Made by a program: the position numbers and the translations under genes
The notes under the pieces: model-generated
The model's input: only the letters and a program-made list of their open reading frames with translations
Told to the model about the DNA's origin: nothing
Databases searched by the model: none
From: Acidobacteriota bacterium
GTDB lineage: Bacteria; Acidobacteriota; Terriglobia; UBA7540
NCBI GenBank assembly: GCA_021784615.1
Contig: JAJYHU010000283.1
Coordinates: forward strand, 1 to 13,658
Length of the DNA: 13,658 nt
Reading direction: 5' to 3'
Part shown: positions 8,901 through 13,658 of the stretch, one piece after another
Numbering within the stretch: the stretch's first letter is position 1
How the letters are laid out: each line of letters starts with the position of its first letter

Positions 8901-9150
8901 GGCGGTCCGCTCGTGCCGCACACGATTGCGGCCGATCCTGATGACTTCTTTGGCGACGATTGTCGGCTTGCTTCCGATGGCGTTCCAATTGGAAGCTGGG
9001 AGCGCCGCGTATGCTCCTTTGGCACGGGCAATCATCGGAGGACTGTTAATCTCCGTCATCGTTAGCGTGTTTGCGATCCCGGCCGCCTACTTGCTGGCTT
9101 ACCGAAACCGCGCAGTTGTGGCGGAGACTCAGGCTTCTCCCGAAGCATGA
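5989..9150 (+). CDS. RND efflux permease B, paralogue of A lacking the TM4 aspartate
   Basis: A 1053-residue permease that aligns with permease A along its whole length, at roughly three-quarters identity by eye, with all twelve membrane segments and both periplasmic loops. The key difference is in TM4, which reads PRLIGNSIFVLENI. G398 (codon GGC, 7180-7182) replaces the relay aspartate (GAC in A), N399 follows, and P394 replaces Ser. S949 is in the TM10 lysine position, so none of the AcrB relay residues D407, D408 and K940 is present. The TM11 RLRPILMTSLA segment is kept. The frame is otherwise intact and conserved, which argues against a pseudogene. An AGGA motif (5977-5980) lies 8 bases before the ATG. 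It may be a non-energised partner of A in a mixed trimer, or a pump using another coupling residue; this is inference. Confidence 0.96.
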   Translation: MVKFCLRHPYLVVVSCLIVCVMGLTSVVRMPVDLFPPINIPVVTCATFYSGMPPAQVEAQITDTFERFFTLGSNIEHIESRSLPGVSLIKVFFTPGSNANADVTEISNLAMADLRRLPHGTLPPVVLSTGASFLPVCLLAVKGNGLSETQLRDYLQYEIRDQIAGVRGATVPPPFGGKYRMEMVYVNPLKLQALGLSPMDVVNAVNQSNLILPAGDVRIGPLDYYIYTNAQVANAKALNHIVLKTVGEKNVYVSDVGHAVDASYLQYNIVRIDGQRSVYVGVMKQGGSTNTIQLVDGVRNAIQHLRDIPKQMKAMVVFDQSQFVRQAISTVASEGGIGLFATALVILLFLGSLRATSAIFLSIPLSVLAALFFLYLGGSTINAMLLSGLALAIPRLIGNSIFVLENIYRHMELGDSPGKASEEGTNEVSMAVLAITLATIVVFFPVTMLYGVSKFLFVALAAGVVLSLIASYFVAVGVVPLFCAKTLKPLVNSHAGEEEKTSRKSFGQRFYQAFNTRFEIMLDAYERWVQKTLDYPRAALLGFAGIFALSLLLYPLLGFSFFPRTDAGQFMINLKAPSGSRLGVTEQYVERVENIIRRTVRPRDLNTIVSNIGLSSGFESLFTPNAAMHTAFIQVGLNADHRVSSFKYMDETRQKITRQIPELRTYFHSGSLVESVLDQGVPAPIDIQVSGMDLNADMGIARELAGKIRRLRSISDVYIPQDMDYPALQINLNRTRVSELGLTPKSVIDNVITALTSNQMIAPGYWIDPKSGNQYFVSVQFPPKTVISLADLDTLPLHDPHLHSTTYLDQLCTIKPILTPTEVDHYKLERSIDVYVKPRGEDLSRPAKAIQNIVDHTPLPSRNFRVNIRGLVNTMETSFRSFATGLILATLLVYLILVWQFKSFMDPFLILLAVPPGITGVLLALFLTGTTVNIQSLMGVLMMVGVVVSNTILIVDFAKQLQQEGRGVRDAAVRSCRTRLRPILMTSLATIVGLLPMAFQLEAGSAAYAPLARAIIGGLLISVIVSVFAIPAAYLLAYRNRAVVAETQASPEA

Positions 9151-9252
9151 ACTTGCGATGAAACAGGAACGGCCTCGAAAAAACAGACCCCGGCGAATTG
9201 AGAATGCTGCAGGGCGTTAATTTACGGCAGGTAGGAAATTGGAGAAGAACTA

Positions 9253-10560
9253 ATGAAGAAAAAAGCTTTTTCAATTCTCAGCACTCTTGCGTTGGCTTTT
9301 GGAGCGATTCCAGCAAAGGCGCAAAAAACGTCTCCGCTTACCTTGCGCCAGGCTGAGCAGATTGCGCTAAAGAAACACCCGAGCATTTTTGCAGCGCAAG
9401 ATGACGCGCTCGCCTCAAACCAGGTGGCAAGGGAAGTGCGCTCCGCCTACTTTCCAACGGTGGAGGGTGATATAACCGGTTCCGTGGCTGACCGCGGCAC
9501 CCGGATCGGAGCGGGATATTTAACCGACTCCAGCCTTTTCAACCGCTTTGGGCAAGGGATTTCCGTTGGCCAGCTCGTTACCGATTTCGGCCGCACCAAG
9601 AATTTAGTGGCAACCGCCAAACTGCAAGCCCACGCCGCTCAAGAAGACGCCCAATCAACTCGTTATTCAGTTCTGTTGGGCGTCAACCAGGCGTTCTTTG
9701 AAGTGTTGCGTGCTCAAGCCCTCATGAAAGTTGCTGAAAGAACCCTCTCAGAACGCCAAGTCGTGCTAAACCAAGTGTCGGCTCTGGTAAAAAACAATCT
9801 GAAATCCGGCCTCGATCTGAGCTTTGCCCAAGTGAATGCCGCCCAAGCAAAACTCTTCGAGATTCAGGCACAGAATAACCTTGAGATATCCCGCGCCGAC
9901 CTGGCCCGTGCAATAGGCCTCGTAAAGATTCAACCCTACACTTTGGTCGAAGCGCCGATGCCTTCCCGGCCGCCGGCCACTCCGGGGCCGCTTGTGAATG
10001 AGGCGATGCGGAGACGCCCGGAAATCCTCAGTCTGAGCCTGAGAGACCAATCAGCTTACAAATTCGAGCGCGCAGAAAAAGACCTTTCCCTGCCCAGCGT
10101 CACCGCGGAGGGCGTCGCCGGCGCAATCCCGCTGATCACCCAGTTGACGGCTCCGCGATTGATTCCCAATCATTATGAAGCTGCCGCAGTGAATATCAAG
10201 ATCCCGGTTTTTAACGGCCATCTCTTTGCTGCTCGCCGTGAAGCGGCTTTACTGCAAGCCCGTGCCGCTGATGAAGAGTTGCAGAATATGAAGGAGCGCA
10301 TCGCTAGAGACGTCCGTGTGGCATGGGCCGACGCGGTCACCAGCTATCAGCAGATCGGCGTGGCCAACAAGTTTCTCCATCAAGCCAAGCTGTCCATGGC
10401 TCTCGCGCAGGGCCGGTATAAACTTGGGCTCAGCTCCATCGTTGCGCTCTCCCAGGCTCAACTCAATGAAACTCAGGCTGCAATTCAGGACGTCAACGCA
10501 AAGTACGACTTTGAGAACCAGAATGCCATGTTGGAGTATCAAACCGGCACGTTGCAATGA
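9253..10560 (+). CDS. TolC-family outer-membrane efflux channel
   Basis: A 435-residue outer membrane efflux protein that would give the pump its exit duct. The first 23 residues form a clear signal peptide (KKK, a hydrophobic core, cleavage after AKA-23). There is no lipobox Cys, so unlike many OprM-type channels it is not predicted to be acylated. Two homologous halves are visible. The first opens with LTLRQAEQIALKKHPSI at about 30-46 and the second with VNEAMRRRPEILSLSLRD at about 248-265. Each is followed by long Ala/Gln-rich helices, and beta-strand segments such as the GDITGSVADRGTR region lie between. A GGAGAAG ribosome site sits 5 bases before the ATG. The gap from permease B is 102 bases with no terminator, which supports co-transcription as the last gene of the pump operon. 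Confidence 0.94.
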   Translation: MKKKAFSILSTLALAFGAIPAKAQKTSPLTLRQAEQIALKKHPSIFAAQDDALASNQVAREVRSAYFPTVEGDITGSVADRGTRIGAGYLTDSSLFNRFGQGISVGQLVTDFGRTKNLVATAKLQAHAAQEDAQSTRYSVLLGVNQAFFEVLRAQALMKVAERTLSERQVVLNQVSALVKNNLKSGLDLSFAQVNAAQAKLFEIQAQNNLEISRADLARAIGLVKIQPYTLVEAPMPSRPPATPGPLVNEAMRRRPEILSLSLRDQSAYKFERAEKDLSLPSVTAEGVAGAIPLITQLTAPRLIPNHYEAAAVNIKIPVFNGHLFAARREAALLQARAADEELQNMKERIARDVRVAWADAVTSYQQIGVANKFLHQAKLSMALAQGRYKLGLSSIVALSQAQLNETQAAIQDVNAKYDFENQNAMLEYQTGTLQ

Positions 10561-10726
10561 CCCGGATCAAGCACTTTATTGTGACGCGTAGCTTCCGAAG
10601 CCGGATTTTCTAATCCCAGTTCCTTGACCTTCACGGGCGAAAACAAGAAGATGGAAGGTTGGTGGGCGTCTCCTGATACGGCAGACTTGCATTCGCCAGG
10701 GATTTCCTGCTCTTGCCAGCGTGCCG

Positions 10727-10757
10727 CGCCTGTGGCCGAGCGCTTCGGCCACAGGCG
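10727..10757. repeat. Perfect 13-bp hairpin, REP-like palindrome or unusual terminator
   Basis: The arms at 10727-10739 and 10745-10757 are exactly complementary over 13 bp (CGCCTGTGGCCGA on the left), with a 5-base loop GCGCT. The stem is GC-rich and would be very stable in RNA or single-stranded DNA. No T-run follows on either side, so it is not a classical intrinsic terminator. It could still block 3' exonucleases or act as a Rho-type or L-shaped terminator for the efflux operon. The size and symmetry also fit a dispersed palindromic (REP-like) element, which a single window cannot prove. Confidence 0.6.
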
Positions 10758-10824
10758 GGCGAAGCAAACGTCTGGGGGGAAAATAATAGATTCTTGTATC
10801 ATTGGATCCTGGGCGCTCATTTTC

Positions 10825-10844
10825 CGCTCGCGCAAAAGCGAGCG
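10825..10844. repeat. Second short hairpin in the spacer
   Basis: CGCTCGC (10825-10831) pairs perfectly with GCGAGCG (10838-10844) around the 6-base loop GCAAAA. No T-run follows. It lies 81 bases after the start of the loop of the larger hairpin and about 140 bases before the next gene. It may be a 5' leader structure of the glycosidase transcript, or chance. Confidence 0.4.
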
Positions 10845-10873
10845 CGGGACGCAACGGTAGATGAAACGCATTG

Positions 10874-10903
10874 TTGTTTTCTTGAACAGCCGCATTTCAT
10901 AAT
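10874..10903 (+). promoter_or_regulatory. Weak candidate promoter for the glycosidase gene
   Basis: CATAAT at 10898-10903 matches TATAAT in five of six bases. It stands 18 bases after TTGTTT (10874-10879), which matches only the TTG of the -35 consensus. The position, about 80 bases before the start codon and after both hairpins, is suitable. The call is weak because the -35 element is poor. Confidence 0.2.
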
Positions 10904-10984
10904 GGTCGTTATTTTGTGGGATCACAGGCCTTCAACAACCTGCGCGCGAGGCGGCGATAAGAAGCCAAAGGGAGGTTTCGGATC

Positions 10985-13276
10985 ATGGAGGAACAGCAAG
11001 GGTTGAGAGCAAACCAATATTCAGCCTGCCGGCGAACGCGCCGAGCCTCACGCAGCCTGGTTTCCGCTGCGGTGACCTTGATTGCTTTGGTTCTGGTTTG
11101 CCTTGGCAACAGGGGGGTGGCTCGCGCCAGCACCATCTCATCGGCCAAGACAGGCATCGCGGTTCACTTAAATAAAACGTCGGGCCAGTACCAGATCACT
11201 TCGCAAGATCCCGCGTGGAGCTTTGGCGGCAGCCTTGGAAGCGGCGCAAGTGCTGTCCGCAAAGCCACGGGCCACGATCGCGTCGGCGCATACCGGGAAA
11301 TAGTCTTCACCTGGCACAGCGGAGAGCTGCCGCTTCGGGGGATCATTCGACTCTACCAAAACCAGCGCCTTCTGCTTTTCCGGTATACGTACTTGAAGCA
11401 GGCCAGCCCGCCGTCCGTTGCCTTTCCCAGTTTCACCCAAATCCCCGGGCATCTTGATCATTTCAGCTATGAGGACAGGGCTTTCTCACCGCCGCAGTTC
11501 GTGCTCGGCCAGTACGGCACCCCCTGGCTTTTCTTTGACCCGAGCGACAACGCCATGGTCATCTCGCCAGCGTCGCATTTCATCATCTCGGTCATGCGCG
11601 GCGACGGCGACCATCTGATCTCGACAGGCCTCGATAAGGAACTCAGCAGCGTCCCGGCAGGTTTCACCCAGCAGACTTTGATGGCGATTGGGCCGGGCAT
11701 CCGCCACACATGGGACCACTGGGGGAAAGGACTCATCAGCCTTGCGGGCAGAAAGCGGCCCGGCAACGAGAGTGATCCCACCCTTAAGTATTACGGCTAT
11801 TGGACCGATCACGGCGCCAGTTACTACTACAAGTACGATGATAAGCTGGGATACGAAGGCACTCTCAAGGCTGTCATTGAGCAGTACCGGAAGGAAAAGA
11901 TTCCAGTCGGATACCTCCAGCTCGACAGCTGGTGGTACGACAAAACTTATCCTGGCATCAATCCCCAAGATCGCGTGGGGAAATGGGACACCCGCACCCG
12001 GGGGAAGAACACCCGCGGGGGGATTTTGCAGTTTAAGGCGGACGCTTCGCTTTTCCCTCAAGGCCTCAAAGCTTTTCAACGGTCGATTGGCTTGCCAGTC
12101 ATGACCCACAGCCGCTGGATCAGCGTGCAAAGCCCCTACCGGCAAAAATACAAGATCTCGGGCGTAGCGCCAATCGACACGCGGTTGTGGAACCTGATTG
12201 CCGGCTACCTGCAATCGAGCGGCGTCGTAAACTACGAGCAGGACTGGCAGAGCTTTATTCAGCAACATTCGCCGGCTTTCAAAAGCACCATCGGAACTGG
12301 GGCGCAGTTCTACAACAAGATGGCGGCCGCTTGCCAGCGCCACGGACTGACTATGCAGTATTGCATGGCGCTGCCCTGCGATTTTCTCCAAGGCAGCCGT
12401 TACGGCAACCTCACTTCCATCCGCGTCAGCGACGACCGCTTTTTGCGGTCGCGGTGGAGGAATTTCCTCTACACTTCGCAACTCGGTTACGCGATCGGCT
12501 CATGGCCCTGGACGGACGTTTACATGAGCACTGAAACCGACAATCTCCTGATCAGCAATCTCTCGGCGGGTCCGGTGGGAACAGGCGACGCGATCGGGAA
12601 GGAAGACCGGGACAATATTATGAAGGCCGTGCGTGCCGACGGCGTTATCATCAAGCCCGACGTGCCCATCATGCCGCTCGACCGCATGTATATTGCCGAT
12701 GCCGGCGGCAGCGATTCGCCCTTCATCAGCAGCACCTGGACGCAGGACGGCCCGGTTCGCACCGCCTATGTTTTTGCCTTCACCCGTTCGGCAAATGAGG
12801 GCGGCACGGTGAGTTTTAGTCCCGCCGAAGTCGGTATTCACGGTCCCGTCTATGTCTTTGATTATTTTGCTCACAAAGCGCACCCTGTTGCCCGAGGTGA
12901 ATCTTTTACCGCGCAGCTTGGCCCCGATGGCGTTGGATATTACATCGTAGCCCCCGTCGCGCCGAGCGGGATGGCGCTTTTCGGCGACAGCGGCAAATTC
13001 GTGTCCATGGGGAAAGAACGAATCGCCTCACTTGCCGAGGGCAAGGGCTCTGTGAAAGCTGAAGTCCTGTTTGCCGCGAACGGAGGCCCGGTGACATTGT
13101 TCGGGGAGTCGACCTCAAAGCCGGAAGTCACCGTCCGGGGCGGCCGTTCGGACGCTATAAGGTATACCAAGAGCGACGGATATTTTTCCGTTCAAGTGGC
13201 GCCGGATAAGAACACTCCACCCGTTAAATTAAATGGGAATCCAGTCCGGCGAGTTGCCGTAACCTTTGCGCCGTGA
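10985..13276 (+). CDS. Secreted glycoside hydrolase-like protein, GH36/raffinose-synthase type (clan GH-D)
   Basis: A 763-residue protein starting at an ATG 9 bases after GGAGG (10971-10975). The N-terminus has an RRTRRASRS basic stretch, a hydrophobic core at about 27-41 and an ARA-S cleavage site near residue 49, so export is expected. A beta-rich domain at about 55-260 is followed by a TIM-barrel-like part. That part includes GYLQLDSWWY (D314), matching the DDGW strand of raffinose synthases, and NYEQDW with D420 in the place of the clan's nucleophile (KVDVQ in raffinose synthases). LSAGPVGTGD at 526-535 closely resembles the late-barrel motif of that group. A C-terminal beta domain ends the protein. 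It probably acts on alpha-galactosides or related glycosides in the periplasm or outside the cell. The substrate is unknown, and the catalytic motifs differ from textbook GH36, so it may belong to an uncharacterised subfamily. Confidence 0.78.
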   Translation: MEEQQGLRANQYSACRRTRRASRSLVSAAVTLIALVLVCLGNRGVARASTISSAKTGIAVHLNKTSGQYQITSQDPAWSFGGSLGSGASAVRKATGHDRVGAYREIVFTWHSGELPLRGIIRLYQNQRLLLFRYTYLKQASPPSVAFPSFTQIPGHLDHFSYEDRAFSPPQFVLGQYGTPWLFFDPSDNAMVISPASHFIISVMRGDGDHLISTGLDKELSSVPAGFTQQTLMAIGPGIRHTWDHWGKGLISLAGRKRPGNESDPTLKYYGYWTDHGASYYYKYDDKLGYEGTLKAVIEQYRKEKIPVGYLQLDSWWYDKTYPGINPQDRVGKWDTRTRGKNTRGGILQFKADASLFPQGLKAFQRSIGLPVMTHSRWISVQSPYRQKYKISGVAPIDTRLWNLIAGYLQSSGVVNYEQDWQSFIQQHSPAFKSTIGTGAQFYNKMAAACQRHGLTMQYCMALPCDFLQGSRYGNLTSIRVSDDRFLRSRWRNFLYTSQLGYAIGSWPWTDVYMSTETDNLLISNLSAGPVGTGDAIGKEDRDNIMKAVRADGVIIKPDVPIMPLDRMYIADAGGSDSPFISSTWTQDGPVRTAYVFAFTRSANEGGTVSFSPAEVGIHGPVYVFDYFAHKAHPVARGESFTAQLGPDGVGYYIVAPVAPSGMALFGDSGKFVSMGKERIASLAEGKGSVKAEVLFAANGGPVTLFGESTSKPEVTVRGGRSDAIRYTKSDGYFSVQVAPDKNTPPVKLNGNPVRRVAVTFAP

Positions 13277-13403
13277 TGCGGCGACCAGACAGGCAGAGTT
13301 TCCACCTACAGCGGGCGCAAAGAACGACACAGTTCCAGCGATCGCAGGCCGCCGCCGTGGCTGAGAGTTGATGTGCTTGCCTCGAATAGACTCGCGGAAC
13401 GGA

Positions 13404-13658
13404 CTACTTTTCGATCTCCACGGTGCGAGCCGCGCTCCGGTCGGGGAATTTGACCCAGACAATGTCGTTTTCCTCGTCGTAACGCCAACCGCTCGGAGAA
13501 CTGTCGAAAGCGGCTTCTGATGCCAAATGGGCAAGAGGTTGTCCGTCCATCTCGACGCCTTTCGGGCGGGTCCGCTGGCAGTGCACCTTGAACTCCATAG
13601 AGCGGGCAGGCGGAGTGTACAATCCCTCGCGCGCTGAAACCGCGAGAGTGAGAGTGTG
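13404..13658 (-). CDS. C-terminal end of a probable GH31-type alpha-glycosidase (partial)
   Basis: The frame is open from the right edge of the window to a TAG at 13404-13406 and gives the last 84 residues of a longer protein. It runs LTLAVSAREGLYTPP, then RSMEFKVHC, RPKGVEMDGQPL, GWRYDEENDIVWVKF and ends RTVEIEK. This matches the closing beta-sandwich of many GH31 enzymes: a strand with a basic/Gly loop, then a strand ending in H/K, a 'P+-V-x-x-[DN]-G' turn, a W-x-Y-D strand and an 'x-V-E-I' final strand. The catalytic barrel lies outside the window, so the family call is only moderately sure. Another multidomain glycosidase with the same tail is possible. It converges with the glycosidase at 10985-13276, with 127 bases between the stops and no clear terminator in the gap. 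Confidence 0.6.
   Translation of the reverse strand, partial: HTLTLAVSAREGLYTPPARSMEFKVHCQRTRPKGVEMDGQPLAHLASEAAFDSSPSGWRYDEENDIVWVKFPDRSAARTVEIEK

Larger units (their letters stand above)
10561..10984. other. 424-bp spacer between the efflux and glycosidase genes
   Basis: No convincing gene lies here. Open frames in the stretch, on both strands, lack family resemblance and ribosome sites and overlap the hairpins. It contains a 13-bp perfect hairpin (10727-10757) and a 7-bp hairpin (10825-10844). Near 10874-10903 there is a weak promoter-like pair: TTGTTT, an 18-bp gap, then CATAAT. The region most likely holds the end of the efflux transcript and the promoter of the glycosidase gene. Confidence 0.6.

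Noticed and set aside
5989..9150. Permease B as a pseudogene because of the missing aspartate
   Set aside because: The frame is full length with all membrane segments and strong conservation to permease A. Only the TM4 site is abnormal.
10591..10609. Possible intrinsic terminator just after the channel gene
   Set aside because: Only a 4-bp stem (TCCG/CGGA) is followed by four T residues, which is too weak to call.
10539..10925. Opposite-strand open frame across the spacer and the end of the channel gene
   Set aside because: It has no recognisable motif, spans both hairpins, and shows no ribosome site or gene-like composition.
11486..12481. Long opposite-strand open frame (331 codons) inside the glycosidase gene
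   Set aside because: It lies wholly within a well-supported gene, has no family motif or ribosome site, and is the usual result of G/C-rich third positions in the real gene.

Overview
The window looks like chromosomal DNA from a free-living Gram-negative bacterium, most probably an Acidobacteriota member or relative. This taxonomic call is inference. It rests on the moderately high GC content with G/C-leaning third codon positions, Shine-Dalgarno-type ribosome sites, a lipoprotein adaptor plus an outer-membrane channel (so a double membrane), and the combination of an RraA-like protein, tandem RND permeases and secreted glycoside hydrolases. No rRNA, tRNA, CRISPR array, insertion sequence or phage gene is visible.

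Layout. Positions 1-672 are mostly non-coding: a possible promoter with an overlapping palindrome at the left edge and one doubtful small ORF (158-514). From 673 to 10560 a same-strand cluster encodes an RraA-like protein (673-1449), a periplasmic membrane-fusion lipoprotein (1446-2705), two full-length RND permeases (2705-5863 and 5989-9150) and a TolC-type channel (9253-10560). The first three genes overlap at their stop/start codons (ATGA, then TAATG). The later gaps are about 100-125 bp and show no convincing terminator, so the cluster probably works as one operon. A 424-bp spacer (10561-10984) carries a perfect 13-bp hairpin and a second 7-bp hairpin. It is followed by a secreted glycoside-hydrolase-like enzyme of the GH36/raffinose-synthase type (10985-13276). 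At the right edge, on the opposite strand, is the C-terminal end of another gene, probably a GH31-type alpha-glycosidase.

How the genes work together. The adaptor, permease and channel are the three parts of a tripartite efflux pump spanning both membranes. The unusual point is that two closely related permeases share one adaptor and one channel. The first keeps one aspartate of the transmembrane-helix-4 proton relay (D398). The second has glycine there (G398), no neighbouring aspartate, and a proline four residues earlier. Both have serine where AcrB has its relay lysine. The most interesting reading is a heteromeric pump in which one permease drives transport and the other is a non-energised partner, comparable with but not the same as E. 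coli MdtBC. The two glycosidases at the right belong to a separate carbohydrate-use region.
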